Assembly: GCF_003589595.1 (NCBI RefSeq)
Contig: NW_020653713.1
Location: 6,200,360-6,264,359, forward strand
Length of the DNA: 64,000 bases
Source: Hyposmocoma kahamanoa
Lineage: Eukaryota; Arthropoda; Insecta; Lepidoptera; Cosmopterigidae
Reading direction: 5' to 3'
Within the stretch, counting starts at the first letter, position 1. Each line of letters begins with the position of its first letter. Of this stretch, positions 21,226 through 32,222 are shown one piece after another. The position numbers and the translations under genes were made by a program. Under the pieces are notes generated by a model. It did no database searches. It was not told where the DNA came from and saw only the letters and a list, made by a program, of their open reading frames with translations.

Positions 21226-21844
21226 TTTTTAAATCTTGGATATTTCTTGTTTCATTTTTATAAAGTTATTGATGTCATTTTACTCATTAGGCAACGTAAT
21301 TTCGATGTCAGTTTAAAGGTTTAGTATATCTCTTTTATTTACGGAATATTTACCATTATATTTAACGACTACGCACTGTATACTTATAAATAGCTGATGC
21401 AAAAAGATCGACCGTCTGTTTATCGATTAGGCGATGGTAATATGATATAAAAGAAATAAAATGCTAAGAGAAGTATGACAGCGTAATTCTATAACATTGA
21501 ATCTTGAATAATATGATGATCTGTAGACAGACAGGCAACCTTAACATGTTACCTAAAACAATAACCTAAGTCTAGGCTCTATATTATGTTAATGTGGACA
21601 TGGGCTGGTGTTATGCAAACGAGGACTTGACGACGGGACGGATACGAGCTGTCGTCATGACATACTGTCTCATAGTGCCGTTCTCGGTAACAGGTAAAAA
21701 GTTTATTTGGGCATGTTAATTATAATAACAAAGACATAAAAATTACTGAATAAGCTGTGGTAGCCTAATAGTTTGACCTACCTCTGAATTGTTTTTGTTT
21801 TTCGGAATTTGTGTATGAATTAATTTGAAATTCATCATGCACAT
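21226..21844. other. no gene recognised
   Basis: No supported feature. Confidence 0.4.
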
Positions 21845-21970
21845 CGAAAAAAAAGTTTACCCTCGAAAAACGTGCGAAGTCCCCAACTCAACTCGCGTTG
21901 AGCCAGCGTGGCGGATTATGACCTGAACCCTCATCGGAGGGAAACTCGTGCACAGCAGTGACGTAAAATT
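21845..21970 (+). repeat. RTE-type LINE 3' fragment
   Basis: 'cgtgcgaagtccccaactca', 'gccagcgtggcggattatga' and 'cagcagtgacg' resemble the non-coding 3' end of a lepidopteran RTE-like LINE that reads 'gtgtgaagt...ccagcgtggtggactatgg'. Confidence 0.55.
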
Positions 21971-22509
21971 GCTCAAAACTCATTGACTTGTAAGTCAATG
22001 TCAAAACTAATCTTTTCCAAAGGACAGGTGTAGCAGCAGCAGCTACAAATCTCCTTTGTATGTATTTTGTAGTCTTTTTAACATCTTTTTAAGTTTAGTT
22101 TTATAATTAAATTCTAAATTTAAATGTGATTGTTTTGGTGCCTTTTATGACTGTTGTTCCTGTTTTTACTTTGATAGATACACGTGTTTATAACAAAAAT
22201 TAATAAAGTGTATGTACATTTGCTTGACCTCGCTCACTCGCTGTTAGAACCCACCCGAACCCATTGATACATTCCGCTACAACAGCTATTTGGTTATATT
22301 ATAGTCGTACTATCATAATATAATGGTCTTTAAATTTACGGTAAACACCCGTACTCTCCATGAACGGGTTAAATTACTATTCTGTGTTACCGCTGTAATT
22401 TTTGTGCAATAAAGTATATTTAATTCATTCATTATTTTCATTCGCTTGCTAGTCTAAACTCCAGTCTGACAGGATTTTTGAAAACTATGCCGTGTGTCTA
22501 TACCTATAA
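21971..22509. other. no gene; possible LINE tail at its end
   Basis: Includes AATAAA near 22410 followed by 'aattcattcatt', resembling another LINE tail. Confidence 0.35.
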
Positions 22510-22670
22510 CTTTTTTTTTATATGATAGGAAGCGACACGCCTGTCCGTAACAGTTACAGTGCCACTCAGAGTTTTAAAACACAAAGATCTGAGAGGCACT
22601 ACCACTACGCCCGTCACCCCGAGACATAATTTGACAAGTCTCATGTGCCTGTGATTTCACCACCAGCACT
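22510..22670 (+). repeat. family B, interrupted copy
   Basis: Runs to 'tgatttcaccaccagcac', where family D begins. Confidence 0.7.
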
Positions 22671-22671
22671 A

Positions 22672-22984
22672 AATTACTATTAATACAAAGACCGAACACT
22701 TTAAAAAAATTCCGTCGATCGAACCGACGCGTCTTATGGCAAACCGTGTCTGACACTAAGCCAACTAAGCCACGGCACGAACCAGCGGACCTCACGAATT
22801 TTTCTATGTGCTTGTAGTCGTATCTTTGTATTTCGTTTTCAACGACTTTTTAGCCGTAGCGCCATCTATGAGAAATCTATGAAAGTATTTCAGTTAGGTC
22901 ACTTTATAGTTACCAGCCCTGGCTAATTTCTAAGTGTTCGATTTTTGTATTAATACTTATAACAAACTAGTGGAGTAATTTCAC
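22672..22984 (-). repeat. tRNA-like repeat family D, full-length copy with TIRs
   Basis: Inverted ends: 'aaattactattaatacaaag' on the left; on the right the inverse of 'gtgaaattactccactagtt' followed by 'ttaatacaaaaatcg'. The interior contains, on the minus strand, 'gtggcttagttggcttag' (A-box region) and a B-box region near 22718. Confidence 0.78.
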
Positions 22985-23469
22985 AAAAAATGATTAAATA
23001 TCATTTCAATACAAATTTAAATAAATGACTGTACTGGTTCATGCAAAACTTAATGTTGCTTTGGAAGACGCATCTTTAAAGAAAACACAGGTTTTCTTTA
23101 AAGATTCGTTTAGGTGGACAGCCACCTATCCAACGAAACGTTCAATTCGTTGGACTATACTTTCAACCCGCCTATAAAACTCGTCTTGTATTCATAGTAC
23201 AGGCCACATCGTCACATAACGATACCCCGAGGACGCTGCCGGCGTCCAAATGACCACTGCATTATAGATAGGTCGATAAAAACTTAGCTTTCTCAATTGC
23301 AATGCACGGTTCAATGTTTAATTAAGAATTACAAACACTGTGGTATTGTTCTTTGCATGTTGGAACCAGCTTCAATAATTGATGCCACAATAAATACCGA
23401 AAATACAAATAATAATAATACAAAGATACATAGGGCCTTTTAAACATGCCTTTAGCTCTTAGTTAAAGA
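22985..23469. other. no gene recognised
   Basis: Contains a short inverted pair around 23075-23105 ('aaagaaaacacaggttttcttt'). Confidence 0.4.
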
Positions 23470-23740
23470 GTTCGACCAGGGAAGTACTGCCACATTACCT
23501 ATTTCTGCTGCCAAACGGTAATGTGAGCAACACTGCGTTCAAACGACGGCAAACGAACAAGTCGTGCGCCTGGTGTTAAGCCACACGCCTGTCCACAGCA
23601 GTCGCACTGCCAATCAGAGCTTTACACTGCGAAGATCTGAGGGGCTCTACCACTGCGCCCGTCACCATGAGACAGTCTCTTGTGCCTGTAATTTCACCAG
23701 CACCCTTACTCTTCAAAACCGGAATACAGTAATGCTCACT
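23470..23740. repeat. two family B fragments, head to head
   Basis: 23470-23545 is inverted ('ccacattacctatttctgct'); 23550-23740 is forward ('acgaacaagtcgtgcgcctg' to 'ccggaatacagtaatgctca'). Confidence 0.65.
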
Positions 23741-24231
23741 GACTTAGCCGCTCACGCGATACATGCAGCCGTAGACGCATACCACACCTACAGGTGCGGT
23801 TAAGTTTACCCTGAATATAAATGTTTATAAACTATACTTTAAGGAGTAATTTCATGGTAAACGTTAGAACCACTCAAACGGAATATTATCATATTTATCA
23901 AAGTACACCAAAAATTTCATTACTGCTTTTTAAGTGCAGGATTTGCGGTGTATTACTGCATTTTATTTGAGATGTTTTTGTTGGTAGTACGGAGGGCATT
24001 TATTTATCAATGCAGAATAATAATTTTTATTTATAAAAACTGTATTTAAACTGATTGCTTTTCTAATTTGCGAAACCAAATAGCCGCCATTTTGCGGTAG
24101 GAGGAGCGCATCGCGTGAGCGACGTACTCTTTCCCAAGGAGCTCTTCTGCTACTTTATCATAGGCACGATAATTATTAATAAAAATGTTGTGTAAATGAA
24201 AGACGGTCTAGATGACAACTGACATTTTATT
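23741..24231. other. no gene recognised
   Basis: A family B terminal scrap lies at about 24120-24160 ('caaggagctcttctgctact'). Confidence 0.4.
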
Positions 24232-24631
24232 NNNNNNNNNNNNNNNNNNNNNNNNNNNNNNNNNNNNNNNNNNNNNNNNNNNNNNNNNNNNNNNNNNNNN
24301 NNNNNNNNNNNNNNNNNNNNNNNNNNNNNNNNNNNNNNNNNNNNNNNNNNNNNNNNNNNNNNNNNNNNNNNNNNNNNNNNNNNNNNNNNNNNNNNNNNNN
24401 NNNNNNNNNNNNNNNNNNNNNNNNNNNNNNNNNNNNNNNNNNNNNNNNNNNNNNNNNNNNNNNNNNNNNNNNNNNNNNNNNNNNNNNNNNNNNNNNNNNN
24501 NNNNNNNNNNNNNNNNNNNNNNNNNNNNNNNNNNNNNNNNNNNNNNNNNNNNNNNNNNNNNNNNNNNNNNNNNNNNNNNNNNNNNNNNNNNNNNNNNNNN
24601 NNNNNNNNNNNNNNNNNNNNNNNNNNNNNNN
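24232..24631. other. assembly gap (400 N)
   Basis: 400 ambiguous bases. The 21 bases just left (24211-24231) and right (24632-24652) are identical, starting 'gatgacaactgacatttt'. Confidence 0.98.
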
Positions 24632-24654
24632 GATGACAACTGACATTTTATTAA

Positions 24655-24897
24655 AATGTTTCAATATTACCCACAACAAAAAAGATCGAACACTTAGAAA
24701 TAAATCCTTCCATCTGGATTCGACCCATCGTCTTCAAACGTGGTCTGTGTTGCAAACCGTGCCAGACGCTATGCCAACTAAGCCACATATTTGGTCTGTA
24801 CACGAACCAGTGGACATTACGAATTTTTCTACGTGTTTGTTGCTGATTTTTGTTTTTGGTTTATTAACGACTTTTTTGCCGCAGCGCCATCTATGAT
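24655..24897 (-). repeat. tRNA-like repeat family D, copy 5
   Basis: 'gatcgaacacttagaaataa', 'gccagacgctatgccaacta' (inverse of an A box) and 'gcgccatctatga' are present. Confidence 0.72.
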
Positions 24898-25037
24898 ATT
24901 AATTTGTAAGTTACGTGCATTTATATGAATGTTATATGTATAAGTAGCAAGACCTCTTGCGTTAGCAGTAGCAGGGAACTAATAAGGGAATTAAAGGCTG
25001 TGAGTTGTTCAATGGATTAATACATGATTGATACATA

Positions 25038-25849
25038 CGTGGGGCGCACTATAAGTTTCCGGAATGAATAATAAAAAAATACTATACATGGTCAGAAATG
25101 AATTTATTGTTTCTCAAAATATTCTCCGTTAACGTTAATGCACTTTTTCATACGAATGAACCAATTTTGAAAACATTTATGCCACTCCTCTGTGACAATC
25201 TCTGAAACATATTTTTCATACTGTTCGACAGCCCCGTCAGGTGATGAAAATCGTTGACCGCGTAACTAGTTCTTAATTTTTGGAAATAAATAAAATGCAC
25301 AAGCTGCCAGGTCGGGACTGAACGCGGGATGGCTCATAAGGTCAACGTTGTTCACCTTCAAAATTTCATTTGTCTGTCTGGCCGTGTGAGAATTGGCATT
25401 ATCGTGGTGCAAGATGATACGAGGTTTACGGTTATTTTTACGGAGGTTGTCAATAACTTCCGACAAACAAATGGTCGTGTACCAATTACGAAATTCGTCA
25501 CTGAGATTCACACGACCGCGTTTACATTCTGTAAACCAGCTATAAATAGTCGTCTTGTATGGTGCTTCATCGCCAAAAGCAGTTTGAAGCCGAGCGAAAC
25601 TCCGCTGAGCTGTTAAATTAGAGTAAAAGTTGTAGAAAATCATACTACGAAAAGTATCACGAGTTAAATCGATGTTGATGTAGACAACCAATTTCTAAAA
25701 TGACGCCACAATGTAATAATAATAAATGACAGTCAGATAAAACAAACTATATTCTACAGCCAAAGAGTTCCATTTTCAGATGCTGCAATTACTTTTTAAA
25801 TATTGTTTATGTAAGTGGCCAGTTCCGGAAACTTATAGTGCGCCCCATG
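25038..25849 (-). mobile_element. classical mariner, internally deleted
   Basis: 812 bp between TA duplications (25036-25037 and 25850-25851). The TIRs of about 27 bp start CGTGGGGCGCACTATAAG and CATGGGGCGCACTATAAG. Full-length relatives are about 1.3 kb, so roughly 0.5 kb is missing from the middle of the transposase. Confidence 0.93.
25104..25691 (-). pseudogene. mariner transposase, deleted and mutated
   Basis: The reading frame begins in the N-terminal domain (FRSMIFYNFYSNLTAQRSF, AFGDEAPYKTTIYSWF) and passes GRVNLSDEFR. It then jumps straight to WYTTICLSEVIDNLRKNN, which lies past the first catalytic Asp; the first Asp region is deleted. The second Asp is kept in HHDNANSHTARQ. At the third Asp position (normally SPDLAPCDF) this copy reads SPDLAACAF, so that Asp is Ala. 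TAG follows KIKN; beyond it LRGQRFSSPDG to GEYFEKQ and TAA at 25104-25106 are still readable. No ATG is seen at the N-terminus. It cannot encode an active enzyme. Confidence 0.93.
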
Positions 25850-25851
25850 TA

Positions 25852-27926
25852 CCTATAATATTGTTCGTTTTTTAAACACCTTAACACATTGACTTCAAAG
25901 AGCTCTAAGTCTTGCTGACAAGTGTCTAAAGCTGTTACAGTTCAAAAATGCCCTGAAAACAACCAAAATCCTCAGTAGTAAGCGTGTATTTTTAGGTAAA
26001 ACACAAAACATGTTAATATCATTGCAAACGGGTCTTTTTCACTGGGCAGAGCTTGCCGTAAATTATTTTTATGCTTCCGCCGGCGCGCGCGTCGCGATAC
26101 GCCCGCTAAACCTTGAGATTTTGTTTCTGAATACAACAATGCACTTTATGGCCTGCTCTAGTTTTAGTTACGTCCAAACCTATGTGCCTGTTTGAAGTTA
26201 AAAATAACTTTTGAATATTCTCGTCGTATATTGTCGTTCGGATTCGTAAATTTTTGATAACCGTTTCTGATTTCCAATTTTCTTCGTAGATTTAAACCTC
26301 TATTCTGAAAAGGTGTCATTTTGCACATCTGTCCTTATTACACCAAAATATGAATTGTAAATAACGGTCAATAACATTCGCTTTTAAAATAGTACGGAAT
26401 CCTAAAATATTTTCATTTACAATATAAGTAACTTGTTTATAAACTTTTATTTGTGCAAATAAAATTATTTCATTGAATTTTCATTTTATTTCAACAAATC
26501 CAAAGGGTTAATCTCCATACTCCAGATACATTGCTTTTTTTTTGTGCATATGTCTTTTTAAACGGGGAAGATCAAAAGGTGTCCAAAAACAACGAAGAGA
26601 TAAGTAGAGATGACGCTTTTTTAACCCCTGATGAAGTCCCTTAAGGGCTGCGCTGCAAACTTGGCGAGTATTTTTCCCTTAAATAACAAGGCCAAAATAA
26701 TCAGATGGATCTGATTACTTTGCATCAAAAATATCTGAAAGAAATTTTCTAATTTTTTTTTTTTCAAACAGAAGTACAAGTTACCCGATAGTAACTCTGA
26801 AAAAGGTCAAAATTCCATCTTATCTAAATGGCACTGATCAATAACCTGGACGTAGTTTAGTTCTTATTTATTTATATGTTACATCTCCAAAAATTAAACA
26901 AATTGGTTACAAAATAGCTATTTGGACTCGTCGCGACATCTGGTATACCAATAGGTACTAAATACCCTACTACGCTGTCTTGTATATTAGCACTTGTCTT
27001 GTGTTATATTTCCATGGTATAATGAAGCCTCATTGTGATCATACGTGAAAAGTCATTTTATCACAAGAAAGTCACAAAATGCGAGTATTGCTGGGTAATT
27101 TTCCGAAAAATTTCAAATAGTGAAAAAATTCGCGACAAATTGGAAAAGTTTGAAAAATTGGAAAAATATAATTTCGAAACTCATATCGAGTTGTTAGATT
27201 CATATCGAAGCTCATGTTATGTTCTACGTTTAGAAATTATCTTTTGAAGTTTTATTTGGCGTGAATTATAAAATAAAGTTGTGTAGCAAAAAGTCACATA
27301 CAGAAAAACGAGATTTATAATGATTTCACAACAACGGATTAAAACCTTTCTAATAGCTCCATCGTTTTCGTTCAGTAACTTCAACTTTTGACAGGTGTCA
27401 ACGTCAAATGTGGAAAATTAGAGGAAAAATATTGGAAAAATATCCGGAAAATATTGATTTTTCTGAAAAATATCATTTTGTCCCAACACTAAATACAAAC
27501 CACATGTAACAAATTATGTATAATTATGTGAAATTTTATAAATTTCCTATTTGTAGATGTGGCCTTATTCAAACTTTACCTATAAATCTTCCTTTAGATT
27601 AAGGTCTTTAACCAGAGAATAGAGTACGCAATAAACCTTTACAAATAGGCCCGATGCAACATTTTCATTCACATTTCATTTACCGTCCGAAACTGTCACC
27701 ACTGAATTCAATCCTAAGAAATCTAAACCAATCTTCGCCAGTTCAAAACATTCTCATTGAATAGCGAGACAGGGAGCACTATTGAGCAGGGAGACTAATA
27801 AAATTCCTACCAATTACATTACGTCGTCTCTAACCAGATTTGATTCACATTTGAATACAGTAGCTAAATGTAATACAACTGTGATTAATTCCACGTGATT
27901 GGTTGGTTTGAATTTCCCACTCCATT
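25852..27926. other. no gene recognised
   Basis: AT-rich. A plus-strand frame at 27035-27247 (70 codons, Lys/Glu-rich) has no domain and is probably chance. Confidence 0.4.
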
Positions 27927-27970
27927 GTCAACCGTATCAATACGGAGATTCCGTATTGGTACAGTTGACC
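27927..27970. repeat. 21 bp-stem hairpin
   Basis: 'gtcaaccgtatcaatacgga', 3-nt loop GAT, then the inverse with one mismatch and one G:U-type pair. Adjacent sequence is not visibly repetitive. Confidence 0.75.
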
Positions 27971-28522
27971 ATTCAAAGTTGCTAATTACACAAGCCAACA
28001 GGAATCGATTTCTCAAGCTAAGATAATTATTACGCTTACGCACATCTACTGCTATATATCATACAAATCCTAAACACAAACAGACAAACGGTTTAGTTGA
28101 AATCGGGGACCTAATAATAACTGAACATATTCACCAATGGTATGTATGTCGTATTGTTACACATTGCTGGTTAGACTAAATTACTCAGAAACTAATTTCG
28201 AAGAAAAACAGCTATGGATGCAGCGTGTAGGGGATTCCAAAGAGATCGTTTGGCTGTGGGAGGCTATGGAATACATGCCTAAAGCTTACGGCGTCTGATC
28301 CTAAGATCAATTCGGTAATTAACTGGCTTAAAACGCGGCCCAAACGCGCTGAATATACATTGATAAGAGCAAAATTGAATATGGTAAGGAAATTTGCAAA
28401 TATATGAACAAGTTACAATATGTTTATTACATGTTTATATCTAACAAAAAGGTCTGGTAATATTTAAAGATTTGAACGTGATGGCGTTGAGTACAATCTA
28501 GAAATTCATTCATTCTAAGAGT
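27971..28522. other. no gene recognised
   Basis: No supported feature. Confidence 0.4.
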
Positions 28523-28707
28523 GGTTACACACGGACACTTTAAACAGCGATGCAAACGCGCGATTGCATCGCTACACTTGGGATCGATTGCATCGAGTTT
28601 GCATCGTAGCTTAATATCGCGCGTGTGTAAAGGTAGACGCTAAGCGACTAGACGACTGCATTGCTACTGCATCGCGTTTGCATCGCTGAAAGTCGCAGTG
28701 TGTAACC
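28523..28707. mobile_element. MITE family F, compact copy
   Basis: 185 bp bounded by GGTTACACAC and GTGTGTAACC. Inverted similarity extends about 35 bp ('cagcgatgcaaacgcg'), and the interior is full of 'gcatcg' motifs. Confidence 0.8.
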
Positions 28708-28924
28708 TTTCCAAGGGGTACTGTCACTGCGCCCGCAGACATACATTTTCACAACAGACATTTTCGCCTAACGCTGGTTATAGCTATGCACCGGGTTAGG
28801 CGAAAGTTGGTTCAAGTCTAGTAGGATCGAAAGGATTTTCTTTCGGTCTGTTCGCAATTCATCTTAATGCTGAAAAGAGATTGAGATAATGCTGAAAAGA
28901 GCAGAGATGATATTCGATAATTTC

Positions 28925-29145
28925 ACCAACCAGTAAAGCAATACTGCGTTCCGGTTTGTAAGGGTGCTGTTGAAATTACAGGCACATGGAACTTGTCAAC
29001 TTACGTCTCAGAGCGATGGGCGCAATGACAGTATCCCTAAGATCTTTGCGATTTAAAGCTCTGAATGACACTGCAACTGTTATGGATGAGCGTGTCGCTT
29101 ACCACCAGGCGCATGACCTGTTCGTCCCGTCACTTGGTATTACAA
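28925..29145 (-). repeat. interspersed repeat family B
   Basis: Inverted copy, 'ttccggtttgtaagggtgct' to 'gttcgtcccgtcacttggta'. A tail scrap also lies at about 28715-28745. Confidence 0.72.
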
Positions 29146-29590
29146 ATAATCGCAGTACAGAGTACTAAAAAAACCAACCTCAAAAGTACGTGGAATTACA
29201 TCTATTTGCTAAGTTTTATTGAAATATAGTTCGCCGCTATACAGGACTTGAGACTGGAGATAATAAAAATCGGTTCTCACTACTCAAAGTATATTGAGAG
29301 AGAAACGCCTTGAATTGGAGAAATAGCAAAATCAACCATTAAAATAATTGCTCCTAAATTAAAGTTTAGGCGCTATTTATAAAAATTAATCTTCATGCGT
29401 GAACAGCCACCCTTAGAGGTGAATGATTTTCTTCAAAATGAAATGGGACCACTATGGAAGTAGCCCCTTTCGAACAAAAAAGAATCATGAAAATCGGTTC
29501 ACAAATACCGGAGTTATCGCGTACATACATACAAAAAAAAAGAACATACAGTCGAATTGAGAACCTCCTCCTTTTTTGAAGTCGGTTAAA
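29146..29590 (+). repeat. interspersed repeat family A, copy 6 (long)
   Basis: Begins immediately after family B with 'aatcgcagtacagagtacta'; ends 'ttttttgaagtcggttaaaa'. Confidence 0.78.
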
Positions 29591-30844
29591 AATAATAATT
29601 CTTAGTTTTAATGGCCTAATTTCATACTTGCAAGCACCTTAGAAATCATTACGTCAACTCAGAAGAGTAGGTAAGTCCCAGTGTCGGCTGCATAAATTAC
29701 ACGAGCGGGAGTGACGGGATGCGTATTTGCATAACGTAATCCGACGGGCAGTCTTTGATACGGGCACGACACGCACTGCCTTCAAAAGGTTTCCAGGATG
29801 TAGGATCGATTTAGGTACGAGATAGAAACTTGGGTAAGTTACTGTACGCGAGTTTCATCATTGGTTGACATTTTCGGTATAAAAGTAAAAGCTCACGCCT
29901 GTCCATAACAATTGCAGTGTCGCTCACAGCTTTAAATCACTCACTTTTTTCTAACAAACCACGCTTTCTGTATCCGGTTTATTTGCAGGGGATATACTCC
30001 CGTTCCTGTCCGACGTTCGTTCGAAACAATTAGTGTCAAATAAATAATACTCGCCTAATTCGAAAGACAATGCCAAGTGTGAAGTTTTATTCCCATCATG
30101 CGTTTTTAATTTGCTCGAGTATTACGTATTTGACAGTAATTGTTTTGTACGCATGTCGGACGAAGAACGGAAGCAGGTTAGTTTTCTCTACATAATTTCG
30201 GTAGCAATCTTTATTATTTAAATATTAAAGAATATTATCACGAAGTATTACTTAATATTCGAGGGTAGTATCCTGAAATATTATTTAATATTTCACAACA
30301 ATATACTCGAATCTTAAATAATAAACACTGCCGTCCACTAACTAAAGCGCGGCTAAGTGACAAATGGTCAAATAACCGTTTTAAACAGCAAGAAATAGAG
30401 CACAAAATTGCTCTTTTAAAAACAATTAACTTATAGGAACTGACCCTAACGATGCATATCTGAAATATCATTAAACAATTTCAATATTCTAAAACTGGGT
30501 TACGGTTTTTTATTTGATATCTCAAAAAAATAGTGGTTTCTGTTAGCGGACGGCAGAAAACCCGTCCACACATGAAACCGAAGTCGAGCCATTTTTGTTG
30601 TTATATTGAAAGCACTAGCATCGGGATTACACGCACTGGATAATTTAAATCTTCTTAATTTGGCACTTTGTGACCTAGATGGCTTCTCGTATCAAACGTG
30701 ATAACGTAGTGACGTTCCATCAACCGTAAGCTGACTTTTAAATGTTGGAACTACAACGTAACCGTGGAACCGTGTAACCGATTCGAAATATCGGAAAAAT
30801 AAAACAAAAATTGTACCGTACTAAAAAAATTGTAATTAGTGATA
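29591..30844. other. no gene recognised
   Basis: AT-rich; a family B scrap lies at about 29890-29940. Confidence 0.4.
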
Positions 30845-30950
30845 ATCATTGGTAAAGACGTCGATGGCCTAACGGGTTGTACTATCGGAGATGGATGCGG
30901 AGGTCCATTGGTTCCATTCCTTGTAGGACAAATTTGAGAAAAATTATTTT
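30845..30950 (+). repeat. diverged tRNA-derived SINE head
   Basis: 'gtcgatggcctaacgggttg' (A-box region) and 'ggttccattcct' (degenerate B box) are spaced as in a tRNA. The body is not recognisable. Confidence 0.45.
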
Positions 30951-31087
30951 TTTTAAAGTTGGTTTGGTATATGTGTTCTGAGAAGAGCCCGTGAGAGAGT
31001 GATTCCTGTTACTCGAACTACTTCACGATTGACAGACCTAATTGTATATCCGTTATCCAAGACCATTACACCAAGAGAAAGGAGAAT

Positions 31088-31300
31088 GCCTCCACGGCTG
31101 AACGGTTACCATACTGGTCTGCCACGCAGAGGTACCGGGTTCGATTTCGGGGCCAGGAGAAATATTTGTATAGCCTACATTTATTTATCTCGTGAGTTTG
31201 GGTGTAATTTGTGGTTATCTATGTCCGTGTCCATGGCACACGCGACGCATGGGTTTCTACCCCAACGGTTTGCACTGTTAGGGTAGAATCCCGGAGTGAG
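31088..31300 (+). repeat. tRNA-like SINE family C, copy 3
   Basis: Head 'gcctccacggctgaacggtt', B-box GGTTCGATTTC, body 'gtgtaatttgtggttatct'. Confidence 0.8.
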
Positions 31301-31478
31301 TTTCGTTGCTCAGGTAGGTACTCATAGTACAGTGAGTTCCCTAGTTTAAGTCTAGGCAATTGGTGTGGTTATCTGCCACATTATTGTTATTATATTTTTA
31401 TTTATTTTTTATTCTGTAGTTAAGGTACATCAACAGTCGTACCTACATATACTCTTAGGCACAATTTACGTTGTCGCG

Positions 31479-31851
31479 GAACGGAATGGAACGGAAGCGA
31501 CTATTTCGCCTCACTGCGTGAAAAGGTGCGCGCGGTTACTAGAACGCTCGAGCGTTCGCGAGTTTTCTCGCGACTGCACCTTGAGGCTGTAGGTAACTAT
31601 CAAGTAATCTGAGGCTGTAGTATTTCGTCGATGTTTGACGTCACACTGCGTCTGCCTTCGCGCCGCTTCCCGGGGACACGTTAGGCGTAGCCGACGGCAG
31701 CTGCGGAGTTCTTGCGAGTGCGCGAGCATTCTCGAGCATGCGCGAGAATTCCGCGGAAAACGCGCGACGTTATTTTTGACTCGTATCTAGTTTGTACGTT
31801 ACGCAATTGATCATAAATAAATCGGTACAAAAATTCGCTTCCATTCCGTTC
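31479..31851. mobile_element. GC-rich MITE-like element
   Basis: 373 bp bounded by GAACGGAATGGAACGGAAGC on the left and the inverse GAACGGAATGGAAGCGA on the right. The interior is CpG-rich, with TGACGTCA-type and 'gcgcgag' motifs. Target duplication not identified. Confidence 0.6.
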
Positions 31852-32049
31852 ATTTTACATTAGTTTTGTACTTATATATCCATTTATTACAGAACGTACA
31901 CAGCATTTCATGTATATACAACAAAAAAAAAAAACAAAGAAGTCATAAAATTACTTCCCAGTAATTTCGAGAAAATCGATTCGAAAATGTATCCGAAAAC
32001 ATTACAGGAATAATGAAAAATGTATATATCTATTCGAGTCTTTTAATTT

Positions 32050-32222
32050 GTTTGTAAGAAGCGTGAAGAGGCATATTGTAGGCAGGCAGGGTGGAGGTGG
32101 CTAGTGCAGTCAGGATTTCATCGCTGCGCTAGGTTCCTTCGCGTTTGGATACCACTTTCCACTTAACATCAGGTGGAGTGGAGTCATTTGCCTGTCATGT
32201 ATATAAAGAAAAAAAAAAAAAG
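32050..32222 (+). repeat. LINE 3' UTR fragment
   Basis: 'cacttaacatcaggtggagt' and 'tcatttgcctgtcatgtata' followed by an A-run resemble the 3' ends of lepidopteran jockey-like LINEs (compare 35690-35735). Confidence 0.55.

Noticed and set aside
24208..24679. Long open frames of 143-150 codons on both strands
   Set aside because: They consist of the N gap and are not sequence.
28986..29168. 60-codon plus-strand frame
   Set aside because: Lies inside an inverted family B repeat that recurs without a conserved frame.
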